A DNA stretch of 64,000 nucleotides from Sarcodiotheca gaudichaudii (GCA_032355985.1 JAUKVZ010000003.1:372001-436000), one strand, 5' to 3'. Shown: positions 35,062 to 44,700, numbered from the stretch's first letter. Notes: a model not told the origin generated them from the letters alone. Made by a program: numbers and translations.

Positions 35062-37983
35062 CTACGTCCAGAACCCGAGCAACGCCGCCAGATCAGAAGC
35101 GCCGACCGATCCGTCTCCATCCAGATCGCCGGCGCAGTTCACTTCGCCCATCGGGCAGGGTCCCCAACGACCGAGCAGCTCCGCCAGATCCGCGGCGCTC
35201 ACGACGCCGTCGTAGTTCAGATCCGCCGGCAGGAACTCGATGCTGCGATTGATCAGCGCGCTTGCCTGATCCATCACCGCTTCGCCTCGCGCTGCGCTGT
35301 CAGGCAGCCGATCCGCGCTCTCGACGGCGTCAACACGTCCACCCGTGCGCGAAAGCAGCGCCCCGCCGGACTGCTGAACCGTAAAGAGATCCGCCATCGA
35401 ATCTCCGTCAGCGTCTCCCGTCGTGATCAACACTGGAGGCGTCGACGATGCAAGCGAAATCGGCCCCGTTAGTGTCGGCGAGCCCGTCATCGGCGTGTCA
35501 TTGCGCAGGAATCGAACCTCTCGATCGCCCATCGCATCCGATGCGATGAAGAACACGTCCAGATCACCATCTGCTTCCGCGTCCAGCATCAGCAGACAAT
35601 CCGGCGTGCCGCCGACTGCGATCGGCGCCTGCACGCTGTAATCACCCGTTCCATCATTGATCAGCACCGAAATCGTCTCGTCGGCGCGATTGATCACCGC
35701 GATCTCAACCGGGCCGTCTCCCGTCAGATCGCCCATCACGATCGGACCCGGATCAAGCCCCACCGTGTACACATCCGCCGTCATCAGCGAACCGTTGCTG
35801 TTCTCAAAGACATACACGCGCCCGGCGCCGAAGCCGCGCAGCAGATCATCCTTGCCGCTCGTCGCGACGTCCGTGTCCTTGTCATTATCGATATCGCCCG
35901 AATCAACATCTTCCGGATCCGATTCGCCATTGAGTGTGCTTCCGTCGCTGCCGATGTCGCCGGTATCATTGGGAAAGACGGCCGTCGCGCCTTCACCCTC
36001 GCGCACGATGATCACATCCGCGCCCGGCATGCCGTCGATCTCGCCCGTCTCGATATTGGTCGGCTCATCACCCACGCCGACCGGCGCGCCCGGAATGAAG
36101 TTCGTCCCGCCCCCGCGAAACACGAATGTGTTGTAAAGCACCTGCGCCGTGTCGTCGCCGAAGTTGGTCACCACAAGATCGACATCAAAATCGCCATCCA
36201 TGTCGACGGCCGCAATATCCCGAGGATCCTTGCCCACCGCGACGATGTCCACGCCGCCAAAGCCCTTCCAGTCCCCCATCATGTCGACGCCATCGTTGTA
36301 GAGCACGCGCACCTGGCCATTCACGCCGGCGCCGAAGTTCATGACGACGGCAAGATCGTCAAACCCATCTCCGTCAAAGTCATCCGCCGTCATCGCGACC
36401 GGCGTCCCGCCGCCCAGTGCGCTTGAGAACGCGCTGAATGCAAATGATGGCGACGCCGCCAGCGCCTCGACTGCGATCGACACCACATCCGTCGCCCCAC
36501 GCAGCGCCGGCGTCGGATACTGCACACTCAGATATCGATGATCACCTAGCGAATCCGCATGAAAAAGTTCAAAGGCGCCGTTGATCGTGTCAAATTCCAT
36601 GATCGGAATCACATCTCCGACCTCAAGCATCTCGTCCCGCGTCACATCAATGGAAAGCAGTCCTGCAAGCTGGGCGGTGCTCGCGCCGCCCCCGCCCCTG
36701 ATGTACTCCGGCGACATCTCGTCAAACATCAGCGCCAGCTCAGCGCCGGAGCTCTGCACATAGCTGGCGCCCACATTCACCTCGGCGCCCGTGTCGAGCA
36801 TCAGGTGACCTGTTCGAAAACCCGGCCCGAAACCGCTGGTGTCGTTGTCAACCCGCACGATGTTCGCCATCGCCGTCGAAGCGCCGGAAAAAGACGTCCA
36901 TCCGGATACGCGCATCTCGCCCGAGTTCGTGATCGTCAGCGACGCCCCATCGTCGAAGGCCATCGAAAGCGCAATCCAGCGCGAGTCCGAGTCGCTCACT
37001 GTCATCGAACCGGTCACGTCCACGTGTCCCATGGACGCCACAGCGCCGCTCAGCAGCTCAAAGCTCTGCACTTCCAGATCACCGGAGAAACTCACGAATG
37101 TTCCCGCATGCTGCGCCAAGCCGCTGGCCATCGAGCCATCGACGAAGAACACATCCGCGCCCAACTGCACGACGAGCGAGCCGAAATCACCGGTGTTTCC
37201 GACGATCGAAGCGCTGTCGCCCGTGACCGTGGTCATCGAGTCGGGATCGCCCATGATCGTGGTCACGAACGCATCACCGAACGACACCGAAAGCTCGCCA
37301 TCGAGATCGACTTCATCGGCGCTGATCGCTCCCGTCGACGACAGGATCTGCGCGCTGCCCATGTCGTCGATCCACAAGCTGCCGCTAAACGAATCGAGCA
37401 GCCCATTGGCGCCGATCTCCAGCACACCCTCCCCGCGCGAGCTGCCGATGCGAAGCACTGCGCCCACATCAAGTTCCACCTCGCCGCCGGAATCGATCTG
37501 CAGCTTGCCCTTGTAATCCATCCCCACGGCGACTTCGCCGCTGTCCATCCTCAAGATGCCGTCGCGTACGATCAGCGCCGGCTGACCGATCGTCACGGAT
37601 GTGCCGATGCGCAGCGTGGGCGTCAGCGCCATGTCATTGCCGACGAGATCGAGCGATCCGCCGAGCTGATCGAGCGTCACGCGATCTTCGCCGCGAATAT
37701 CGATGCCCCAGATGAATCGCGCATCCGTATCGAAGATCACCGAATACGTGAAGTCCTCATTGAAGACCGCGCGATGCGTCGTGTCCGGCGCCACGCCCAG
37801 CGACCAGTTGTTCGTGTTGTCCCAGGCGCCGCCCGAGGGCTCCGTCCAGAAGTTGTCGATTTGGCCCTGCGCGTTTCCGCACGCCATCATCGCGCACGCC
37901 GCCATCCATCTCATCCCGAGACGATCGCGCCGCTCTAAACTCACCGCCCGCTCGCCAAACATGCCATTCGCTCCCGCTGCCAT
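35062..37983 (-). CDS. Large secreted protein with beta-repeat region, FG-GAP repeats and dockerin-like tail
   Basis: The product has about 973 residues. A signal peptide lies late (MRWMAACAMMACGNAQG, cleaved near AQG-Q). The N-terminal 400 residues are short beta-repeats of the autotransporter-passenger type (e.g. LQIDSGGEVELDVGAVLRIG). The next 300 hold FG-GAP/VCBS integrin-like repeats, such as DDFDGDGFDDLAVVMNFGAG, DMDGDFDVDLVVTNFGDDT and GDLTGDGPVEIAVINRADET. The end has two dockerin-like pairs, DLNYDGVVSAADLAELLGRW and DLDGDGSVGASDLAALLGFW. ATG 37983 has GAGG 8 nt upstream; the start is uncertain because several in-frame starts exist. Confidence 0.78.
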   Translation of the reverse strand: MAAGANGMFGERAVSLERRDRLGMRWMAACAMMACGNAQGQIDNFWTEPSGGAWDNTNNWSLGVAPDTTHRAVFNEDFTYSVIFDTDARFIWGIDIRGEDRVTLDQLGGSLDLVGNDMALTPTLRIGTSVTIGQPALIVRDGILRMDSGEVAVGMDYKGKLQIDSGGEVELDVGAVLRIGSSRGEGVLEIGANGLLDSFSGSLWIDDMGSAQILSSTGAISADEVDLDGELSVSFGDAFVTTIMGDPDSMTTVTGDSASIVGNTGDFGSLVVQLGADVFFVDGSMASGLAQHAGTFVSFSGDLEVQSFELLSGAVASMGHVDVTGSMTVSDSDSRWIALSMAFDDGASLTITNSGEMRVSGWTSFSGASTAMANIVRVDNDTSGFGPGFRTGHLMLDTGAEVNVGASYVQSSGAELALMFDEMSPEYIRGGGGASTAQLAGLLSIDVTRDEMLEVGDVIPIMEFDTINGAFELFHADSLGDHRYLSVQYPTPALRGATDVVSIAVEALAASPSFAFSAFSSALGGGTPVAMTADDFDGDGFDDLAVVMNFGAGVNGQVRVLYNDGVDMMGDWKGFGGVDIVAVGKDPRDIAAVDMDGDFDVDLVVTNFGDDTAQVLYNTFVFRGGGTNFIPGAPVGVGDEPTNIETGEIDGMPGADVIIVREGEGATAVFPNDTGDIGSDGSTLNGESDPEDVDSGDIDNDKDTDVATSGKDDLLRGFGAGRVYVFENSNGSLMTADVYTVGLDPGPIVMGDLTGDGPVEIAVINRADETISVLINDGTGDYSVQAPIAVGGTPDCLLMLDAEADGDLDVFFIASDAMGDREVRFLRNDTPMTGSPTLTGPISLASSTPPVLITTGDADGDSMADLFTVQQSGGALLSRTGGRVDAVESADRLPDSAARGEAVMDQASALINRSIEFLPADLNYDGVVSAADLAELLGRWGPCPMGEVNCAGDLDGDGSVGASDLAALLGFWT

Positions 37984-38140
37984 CCCGCCGTCCTCAAGAC
38001 GGCGTCGTCCGCCCGAGACACATCCTACCTCTGCCTCACGCCGGACCCATGGCAAAAATCCTCGATGGAGACGCCGTATCGCCATTCTTCGCTCCCATGT
38101 CGAGATGAGCGCCCCTCACTGATCACAGGCGCAGGGCGAT

Positions 38141-38146
38141 TAGAAT
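38141..38146 (+). promoter_or_regulatory. Likely -10 box of the sigma factor-kinase operon
   Basis: TAGAAT lies 30 nt before the sigma-factor ATG, with AGAGG between them. The -35 region (ACTGAT at 38118-38123) is weak. This is the only clear -10-like hexamer in the divergent gap. Confidence 0.35.
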
Positions 38147-38176
38147 CGGCGCAAGCCATCCTCAGAGGTTCCTCCC

Positions 38177-38752
38177 ATGCCCCCAGCCGAAGACGTCACC
38201 GACCTGCTCCGGAAAGCCGGCGAAGGAGACGTTTGCGCCTCCGAACAGCTTTTCACGCTTCTTGAATCGGAGCTTCGGTCACTCGCGGCCGGATACCTCC
38301 GCAACGAGAGGCCCGGGCACACGCTCCAGGCCACGGCATTGGTCAACGAGGCGTTCATGCGCATGGTTGGAAAGCAGCCGGTCGCGTGGGAGAGCAGGTC
38401 GCACTTCTTCGGTGTCGCCGCGCAGGCGATCCGACGCGTCCTCATCGATCACGCTCGAAAGCGCGATGCGCAAAAACGTGGCGGCAAGAATGCGCCCGCC
38501 ACGCTCTACGACGAGCACGCCGTCACCCAAGACGGCCAGCTCGATCTCGTCGCACTTGACGATGCGCTGTCACGCCTTGCCGATCTCGACGAGCGACAGG
38601 CCAAGGTCGTCGAGTTGCGCTTCTTCGCCGGCCTCACCGTCGCAGAGACCGCCGAAGCCCTCGGCATCTCCGACCGCACCGTGGAAGGCGACTGGAGCAT
38701 GGCTCGCGCCTGGCTGAAACGCGAGCTTGCGTCGGGAGATAATGAGCCATGA
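38177..38752 (+). CDS. ECF-type RNA polymerase sigma factor (planctomycete ECF group)
   Basis: The product has 191 residues. Region 2 is EQLFTLLESELRSLAAGYLR ... TLQATALVNEAFMRMVG ... SHFFGVAAQAIRRVLIDHAR, the wording of the ECF group common in planctomycetes (TIGR02999-type). Region 4 is LRFFAGLTVAETAEALGISD followed by RTVEGDWSMARAWLKREL. It directs RNA polymerase to specific promoters. It overlaps the downstream Ser/Thr kinase by 4 bp (ATGA), an arrangement seen repeatedly in this phylum, where the kinase is thought to control the sigma factor. No anti-sigma factor gene is next to it. Confidence 0.92.
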   Translation: MPPAEDVTDLLRKAGEGDVCASEQLFTLLESELRSLAAGYLRNERPGHTLQATALVNEAFMRMVGKQPVAWESRSHFFGVAAQAIRRVLIDHARKRDAQKRGGKNAPATLYDEHAVTQDGQLDLVALDDALSRLADLDERQAKVVELRFFAGLTVAETAEALGISDRTVEGDWSMARAWLKRELASGDNEP

Positions 38753-41700
38753 GCGACGATCGACATCAACAGATCAAGACGCTCTTCCTGCAGGTCAAAG
38801 ATCTTGCGCCCGAAAAGCGCGCCGAAGTGCTCGATGAACAGTGCGCGGAAGACCCCGAGCTTCGCCGCGAAGTCGAGTCCCTCCTGGCCCATCGTGATGA
38901 CGCCACCGTCTCCTTCATGCAGAAGCCCCTCCTCGGCGCCGAGCTTCGCCAGCAGGTGATGAGCATGGCCGACGAAGCGCCGCCCGAGCGCATCGGTCAG
39001 TACCGCGTCATCTCCGAAATCGGCCGAGGCGGCATGGGCGCCGTCTACCTGGCCGTGCGCGACGCCGAAGGATTCACACAGCGCGTCGCCATCAAAGTCA
39101 TCAAACGCGGCATGGATACGGATGACATTATCCGCCGCTTCGAACTCGAGCGCCATCTCCTGGCCGCACTCGATCACACCAACATTGCACGCCTCATCGA
39201 TGGCGGCGCCACCGAAGATGGCCGCCCCTACTTCGTGCTCGAATACATCGACGGCAAGCCAATCGACGACTACTGCGACGACAAGCGCCTCTCCACCGCC
39301 GATCGACTCAAGCTCTTCCGGCAGGTCTGTGAAGGCGTGCAGTGCATGCACCAGAACCTGATCGTCCATCGCGATCTCAAACCATCCAACATCCTTGTCA
39401 CATCCGCCGGCGTGCCCAAGATCGTCGACTTCGGCATCGCCAAACTGCTCAACCCGGCGCTCTCGCCCATCCTCAAGGATCCAACCGCACTGGATCTGCG
39501 CCTGCTCACACCCGAGTACGCCAGCCCCGAGCAGGTACGCGGCGAAAACGTCACCACCTCCAGCGACATCTACTCTCTGGGCGTCCTGCTCTATGAGATC
39601 CTCACCGGTCGCCGCCCCTATCGCCTGCGCTCCCGCATCCAGGCCGAAATGGAGCGCATCATCTGCCTGGAGAATCCGGACAAGCCCAGCACCGCCATCT
39701 CCAAAGCCATCACGTTCGATGGCGAAGAAGCCGAGTCTGCGGCGACCACCAAGCCCATCACGCCAGAAGCCGTCAGCACCACGCGCGCCAGCAGGCCCGA
39801 TCGCCTCCGCAGACAACTCGCCGGCGACATCGACGACATCGTTCTCATGGCGATGCGCAAGGAGCCTGATCGGCGCTACGCCACCGCCGAGCAGTTTTCT
39901 GAAGACATCCGCAGGCATCTCGATGGCCTGCCGGTGTTGGCGCGCCCGGATTCAGTCGTCTATCGATTCAGCAAATTCGTCCGCCGCAACCGCTCGGCAA
40001 GTGTCTCCGCCGCCGCCTTCGTGCTCATCCTGACAGCGGGCGTCATCACGACGACATGGCAGGCGCACGAAGCGAACATCCAGCGCGACAAGGCCGAGCG
40101 CCGCTTCGAGCAGGTGCGCGAACTTGCCCACACATTCCTCTACGACTTCCACGACGAAATCGCGCCGCTCGCCGGATCAACACCCGCGCGCGAGCTGCTC
40201 GTCACCGAAGCCCTCGACTATCTCACCGCCCTTGAACAGGAAGCCGGCGGCGATCCGCGACTCTTGCAGGACATCGCCGAAGCCTACGACCGCGTCGGCG
40301 ACATCCAGGCAGGCATCCGGGGCGGCAATCTCGGCGACACCGGCGGCGCCGTCCAAAGCTACGAACACGCCGAGCGCATTCGCATCGCCCTCGGTCAGTC
40401 AGCCGAAACATCGCTCATGCGCACGCATCTGCGCCTTGGAGACATCCTCGCCCGCGGAGGCGACGACGCAGGCGCTCAGGAGCGCTACCAACTCGCGGTC
40501 GAAGCCGCTCAGCAGGCGCTTGCCGCGGATCCCGCCGATATCGATCTCAGGCGAACCGTCGCCGTCACACTGATCAAACTCGGCGACGCCCGCCGCAGAC
40601 TCGGCAATCTCGCCGGCGCGCGCGAAGCATACGACGAGTCCCTCACGATGCGACGCCGCCTCGTTGAGATGAACTCCGCCGATATCCGCGCCCGGCGCGA
40701 TCTCTCCGTTGGTCTCATCGCGACAGCGGGCCTCGCCGAACAGACCGGCGATCCTGCAGAGGCTCGCAGACTTCGCGTTGAGGCTCGCACCATTCGCGAG
40801 CAGCTTCATCGTGAACAGCCCGACAGCGGCCGTGCGGCTCGCGATCTCGGCGTCGCCTGCCTCTACGTCGCGCGCAGCGATCTTGCGCTCGCCAATCTTG
40901 ACGCCGCGCTCGAAAGCGCCCGGCGCTTTGATGCCATCACGAAGGATCTGCTCGCCGCGGATCCCGTCAACGCCCGCGCCCAGCGGGATCGCCTCCTCGC
41001 GCTCGACCTGCTTGCCGATATCCATCGCGCTCGAGGCGAAACGCAGCAGGCGATCGACATCTACGCCACGATCGAACGCCAGGCCGACCAGATGATCGCC
41101 CTCGATCCCGAAAACGAAACGCTCAAGCGCCAGCGCTCCAGCGCCTGGAGCCAGCACGCCGATCTGCTGCTCACCACTGGCGACATCCTCGGCGCCCGTG
41201 CGCTCTTCACGCGCGCCCTCGAATACGCCCAGCGCGACTTCAGCGCCAATCCCGAAAGCGCCCGAAGCGCACGCAATCTCGCGCTTGCCCGACACAAACT
41301 CGCCGAAGCGCAGCTCGCATCCAATGAGGCGGCTCTCGCGCGCGAGCAGATCATCGAGTCCATCGCCATCCTCGACACTCTGCTCGAACAGGACTTTGAA
41401 GACGCCCTCGCCCGATCCCGCCGCGCCGGCGCGCTGCTCCTCCTCGCCGAGATCGAGGAATCCACAAGCGATCCTGCCGCAGCGATCAGCCGCCTTCAGC
41501 GCGCAGACGCCGATCTCACCCTTCTCGCCGGCAAGGATCCGAACAACGCAAAGATCCTCGCCGATCGCGTCCGCACGCTTATTGCGATGGCAGACGCACT
41601 CAGCGCCTCCGGCCGGCAGCAGGATGCACAAGAGACATCGAAGCAGGCGCTTGCCCTGTACGACTCCATTGCCGCAGACAGCCTCTCGCCCATCGCACGC

Positions 41701-41757
41701 GCAGAACTCAATGAGGACGTCGCGCCATATCGGCCCAAAGAAGCCCCCCGCCGCTAG
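38749..41757 (+). CDS. Membrane Ser/Thr protein kinase with TPR-like periplasmic tail
   Basis: The product has 1002 residues. The Hanks-type kinase domain (about 85-395) has IGRGGMGAVY (91-100), Lys116 in VAIKV, HRDLKPSN (207-214), DFG (227-229) and the activation-segment end TPEYASPEQV. One membrane helix follows (about 419-436). The C-terminal 550 residues are helical repeats of TPR type, such as AYDRVGDIQAGIRGGNLGDT and IADAYDRVGD-like pairs starting AVQSYEHAERIRIAL. These would lie outside the cytoplasm as a sensor or scaffold. It overlaps the sigma factor by 4 bp; a PP2C-type phosphatase follows 15 bp later. The first 80 residues are a short helical region before the kinase domain. Confidence 0.93.
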   Translation: MSDDRHQQIKTLFLQVKDLAPEKRAEVLDEQCAEDPELRREVESLLAHRDDATVSFMQKPLLGAELRQQVMSMADEAPPERIGQYRVISEIGRGGMGAVYLAVRDAEGFTQRVAIKVIKRGMDTDDIIRRFELERHLLAALDHTNIARLIDGGATEDGRPYFVLEYIDGKPIDDYCDDKRLSTADRLKLFRQVCEGVQCMHQNLIVHRDLKPSNILVTSAGVPKIVDFGIAKLLNPALSPILKDPTALDLRLLTPEYASPEQVRGENVTTSSDIYSLGVLLYEILTGRRPYRLRSRIQAEMERIICLENPDKPSTAISKAITFDGEEAESAATTKPITPEAVSTTRASRPDRLRRQLAGDIDDIVLMAMRKEPDRRYATAEQFSEDIRRHLDGLPVLARPDSVVYRFSKFVRRNRSASVSAAAFVLILTAGVITTTWQAHEANIQRDKAERRFEQVRELAHTFLYDFHDEIAPLAGSTPARELLVTEALDYLTALEQEAGGDPRLLQDIAEAYDRVGDIQAGIRGGNLGDTGGAVQSYEHAERIRIALGQSAETSLMRTHLRLGDILARGGDDAGAQERYQLAVEAAQQALAADPADIDLRRTVAVTLIKLGDARRRLGNLAGAREAYDESLTMRRRLVEMNSADIRARRDLSVGLIATAGLAEQTGDPAEARRLRVEARTIREQLHREQPDSGRAARDLGVACLYVARSDLALANLDAALESARRFDAITKDLLAADPVNARAQRDRLLALDLLADIHRARGETQQAIDIYATIERQADQMIALDPENETLKRQRSSAWSQHADLLLTTGDILGARALFTRALEYAQRDFSANPESARSARNLALARHKLAEAQLASNEAALAREQIIESIAILDTLLEQDFEDALARSRRAGALLLLAEIEESTSDPAAAISRLQRADADLTLLAGKDPNNAKILADRVRTLIAMADALSASGRQQDAQETSKQALALYDSIAADSLSPIARAELNEDVAPYRPKEAPRR

Positions 41758-41772
41758 TCGATACAGGAGTCG

Positions 41773-43248
41773 ATGCGGCTCCATGCGCACATCCCTACCC
41801 CCCGCCGCTGGCTCAGAGTCGGAGCGGACCTGCTCTTCACGGATGAAGTTCCCAAAGAGCATCGCCGCCAGTTCGAATCCGAACGCGGCGAGATCCTGCG
41901 CTCACGTCTTCTCGCCCTCTGCGCCGGACTCACGCTCATCGGGCTCATGCTCGCCAGTGGCCATCTCTCCGAGTTCACCACGATCATCCGCATGATCGAA
42001 AGCGCAGACGCCGCGCTCATCGAGTCCGCCACCGGCTTCGTCTTCAGCCTCGTGCAGCTCACCATGATCGCAAGCGTCGCCTGGTTCGCCTGGCGATCCG
42101 ACAATGACGCAGAAAGGCAACTCGGTCTCGCCTTCTGGCTCGTCGTCGGCCTGACCGCGCTGACCATCTTCTCCCGCGGCGCCGTCCGAATCTATGTCGA
42201 TCCCGAGAACCTCGGCAGCGACGCATTCATGCCCGCGCTCGGCCTGCTCTGGGTGCATCTGCTCGCCTGCGCCGTATTGCCATGGTCCATGCGCGAAGCC
42301 GCCCGCCCCCTCTTTCCCATCCTCGGACTCATCGCCTTCATCACCATCATGGATCCCACCATGCGCTGGGGCGACAAGGCGCTCACATTCTTCCTCGTCG
42401 CCCTCGCCGGTGTCCCCGGCCTGGCGCTCTGTCGCTGGAAGACCACGCGCCTGCGCGATCAGTTCCATCTGCGCGTCGCCGACGCCCTCGTCAACGAACT
42501 GCAGCGCGATCTCGTCGACGCCCGCAAGGTTCACGAAGCCCTCTTTCCCGAGCCCATCACTGAAGGCCCGGTGCGCGTGCTCTATCGCTACGAGCCCATG
42601 CGCCAGGTCGGCGGCGACTATCTCTTCGCCCGGCGCATCCAGGCCCCCGATCGTGATGCGCCCGATCTTGTCGTCATCCTCCTTGATGTCACCGGACACG
42701 GCGTCGGCGCAGCCCTTGCCGTCAACCGCCTGCATGGTGAGATCGAACGACAACTCAGCCGCAATCCCAAAGCGTCACCCGCCGACCTTCTTGAAGGTCT
42801 CGATGACTATCTCGATCTCGCACTGGGTGAGACGCGCCTCTTCGCATCCGCCGTCGCGCTGCGCCTCGGCCGCGCCGGGCGCAAACTGCGCTGGGCAAGC
42901 GCCGGTCATCCCCCGATGCTTCTTCGTCGCTCCGGAGGCGATGTCGAACGCTTGAACGCCACCTGCACCATGCTCGGCGTGCTCAATGGCGACGACTTCA
43001 ATCCCGATGAACAGCTCACGATCCTCGACGAGGGCGATCGGCTCATCATCTTCACCGACGGCGTCACCGAAGCCACCGACAGCGCCGGCGAGATGCTCGG
43101 CGTCGAAGCCCTCCAACTTGCGCTCCAAGAGGCCCGCCCCGCTCCCGACGATTGCCTCGCCGACACGCTGCTCGATCTCATCCGCCAGCCACGCGGCCGC
43201 ACCGCCGATGATGATCGCCTCATCGTCGAACTCGCCCGCCTCGACTGA
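41773..43248 (+). CDS. Membrane SpoIIE/RsbU-type PP2C protein phosphatase
   Basis: The product has 491 residues. The N-terminal 230 residues contain about six membrane helices (e.g. LLALCAGLTLIGLMLASG, LAFWLVVGLTALTIFSRG). A linker helix leads to the PP2C domain: YEPMRQVGGDYLFARRI, VILLDVTGHGVGAALAVNRL, LRWASAGHPPMLLRRSGG and LIIFTDGVTEATDSAGEMLG. The metal-binding Asp residues of D-G-D/V-T-G-H-G and T-D-G-V-T-E are present. It removes phosphate from Ser/Thr, typically on STAS proteins. Lying 15 bp after the kinase, it is probably the opposing activity of the same pathway. Confidence 0.9.
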   Translation: MRLHAHIPTPRRWLRVGADLLFTDEVPKEHRRQFESERGEILRSRLLALCAGLTLIGLMLASGHLSEFTTIIRMIESADAALIESATGFVFSLVQLTMIASVAWFAWRSDNDAERQLGLAFWLVVGLTALTIFSRGAVRIYVDPENLGSDAFMPALGLLWVHLLACAVLPWSMREAARPLFPILGLIAFITIMDPTMRWGDKALTFFLVALAGVPGLALCRWKTTRLRDQFHLRVADALVNELQRDLVDARKVHEALFPEPITEGPVRVLYRYEPMRQVGGDYLFARRIQAPDRDAPDLVVILLDVTGHGVGAALAVNRLHGEIERQLSRNPKASPADLLEGLDDYLDLALGETRLFASAVALRLGRAGRKLRWASAGHPPMLLRRSGGDVERLNATCTMLGVLNGDDFNPDEQLTILDEGDRLIIFTDGVTEATDSAGEMLGVEALQLALQEARPAPDDCLADTLLDLIRQPRGRTADDDRLIVELARLD

Positions 43249-43292
43249 CGCCCACTCGCAAACCGCAAAGCCAAACCCGTATCCTGTCACGC

Positions 43293-43844
43293 ATGAACAG
43301 CGAACAGGCACGCGATCTCATGCGTCAGTGGACCGAAAGCGAAGCTCTCCGCGGCCACATGGAAGCCGTCGCCGCATGCATGGAGGCATACGCCAGGGAT
43401 CTCGACGCCGACAACGTCGACACATGGATCACCACCGGCCTGCTGCATGACTTTGACTACGAGAAGCATCCTTCTCAGGAAGAGCATCCCTTCGTCGGCG
43501 TCAAAGCGCTTGAAGACATGGGCGTTGATGAGAACATCCGCCGCGCCATCCTCGGTCACGCCACTTACTCAGGCGTCCCGCGCGATACGCCCATGGCGAA
43601 GACGCTCTTCGCCGTCGATGAACTCGCGGGCTTCATCGTCGCCTGCGCCAAGGTGCGTCCGACCGGCATCGATGACATGAAGCCCAAGAGCGTGCGCAAA
43701 AAGCTCAAGGACAAAGCCTTCGCCGCCGCCGTCAGCCGCGAGGACATCAGGCTCGGCCTTGAGGAAATGCAGGTCGACGAGTCCGAGCACATTCAAAAGT
43801 GCATCGACGCCATCCGCGAAGCGGGCGATCGCGTTCCTATTTAG
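43293..43844 (+). CDS. HD-domain protein (putative phosphohydrolase)
   Basis: The product has 183 residues. The metal-binding HD motif lies in GLLHDFDYEKHPSQEEHPF, with His ahead in HMEAVAACMEAYARDLDAD and a later His in AILGHATYSG. FAVDELAGFIVACAKVRPTG follows, a pattern of the small HDIG hydrolase family (COG2316-like). The substrate is unknown; nucleotides are likely for HD folds. TATCCT lies 7 nt before the ATG and there is no Shine-Dalgarno sequence. It sits 44 bp after the phosphatase and 13 bp before the dimethylargininase, on the same strand. Confidence 0.8.
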   Translation: MNSEQARDLMRQWTESEALRGHMEAVAACMEAYARDLDADNVDTWITTGLLHDFDYEKHPSQEEHPFVGVKALEDMGVDENIRRAILGHATYSGVPRDTPMAKTLFAVDELAGFIVACAKVRPTGIDDMKPKSVRKKLKDKAFAAAVSREDIRLGLEEMQVDESEHIQKCIDAIREAGDRVPI

Positions 43845-43857
43845 ACTCGTCGCCCTC

Positions 43858-44631
43858 ATGCTGTACGCCATCACCCGATCCCCATCCGCCGACATGGGCG
43901 GCTGCCTGCTCACCTATATGGACAGACAGCCCATCGACATGGATCGTGCGCGAGCCCAGCACGATGACTATCGCGCCCTGCTCGCCGAACTCGGCGCCGA
44001 AGTCATCAATCTGCCCCCTTCCCATGAGCATCCTGACGCTGTCTTCGTCGAGGACAACGCATTCGTCGCGCGCGACTTCGCGATCATCGCCCCCATGGGC
44101 GCCGAAAGCCGCCAGGGCGAGCAGCAGATCGTCGAAGACACGCTCAGCAGGCATCGCCCCCGCATCGAAAGAATCCAGCCGCCGGCGCGCCTCGAAGGCG
44201 GCGATGTCTTCGCCGCGGGCCGCGACATCTTCGTCGGCCTCTCCACCCGCACTGATGAAGCCGGCGTTCGCGCTCTGGCCGAAGTCGCCAACGACTACAA
44301 CCATCGCGTCACACCCGTGGAAGTCACCGGCTGCCTGCATCTTTCAACCGGCGCCTCCTGCGTCGCCGAGGGCGTGCTGCTCACCAATCCGGATTGGGTC
44401 AACACAAAGCGCTTCGAAGGCTACCGCCTGCTCTCCGTCCACCCGGATGAACCCTGGGCCGCCAACGCATTGCGCATCGGCGAAGCCATCATCCTGCCCG
44501 CCGAGTGCCCGAAGACCGCCGACATGCTTCGCGCCGAAGGCATCGATGTGCGCACGACGCCCATCTCCGAGTTCGCCAAAGCCGAAGCCGGACTCACCTG
44601 CATGAGCATCATCCTCGAATCGGATCACTGA
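43858..44631 (+). CDS. N(G),N(G)-dimethylarginine dimethylaminohydrolase (amidinotransferase superfamily)
   Basis: DDAH hydrolyses methylated arginines to citrulline and dimethylamine. The product has 257 residues. The key triad is at the expected places: Glu113 in LEGGDV, His161 in TGCLHLS and the nucleophile Cys248 in GLTCMS. The substrate-binding N-terminus FVEDNAFV is present as well. Positions and length match Pseudomonas DDAH (Glu114, His162, Cys249) very closely. A related arginine-deiminase-fold enzyme is the main alternative. ATG 43858 is preferred over an upstream in-frame start that overlaps the HD gene; TAGACT lies 10 nt before it. Confidence 0.9.
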   Translation: MLYAITRSPSADMGGCLLTYMDRQPIDMDRARAQHDDYRALLAELGAEVINLPPSHEHPDAVFVEDNAFVARDFAIIAPMGAESRQGEQQIVEDTLSRHRPRIERIQPPARLEGGDVFAAGRDIFVGLSTRTDEAGVRALAEVANDYNHRVTPVEVTGCLHLSTGASCVAEGVLLTNPDWVNTKRFEGYRLLSVHPDEPWAANALRIGEAIILPAECPKTADMLRAEGIDVRTTPISEFAKAEAGLTCMSIILESDH

Positions 44632-44669
44632 AAAAAACAACCGCCCCCAGCGCAGAACGCAAGGGGCGG
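44631..44669 (-). terminator. Rho-independent terminator of the SH3-like gene
   Basis: On the minus strand, CCGCCCC (44669-44663) pairs with GGGGCGG (44647-44641), followed by TTGTTTTTTTCAG. It starts 32 nt after the stop codon of the minus-strand gene and overlaps the convergent end of the dimethylargininase gene. Confidence 0.7.
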
Positions 44670-44700
44670 CTGATCAGTATTCCCAGTCTGTCGAGCGCTC

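Noticed and set aside
38506-39918. Minus-strand open frame of 470 codons against the sigma factor and kinase
   Set aside because: Kinase and sigma motifs are unambiguous on the plus strand; the antisense product shows low-complexity Gly/Ala/Asp text.
40399-41862. Minus-strand open frame of 487 codons against the kinase tail
   Set aside because: Shadow of the TPR-like repeats: the periodic Ala-rich text on the opposite strand keeps the frame open.
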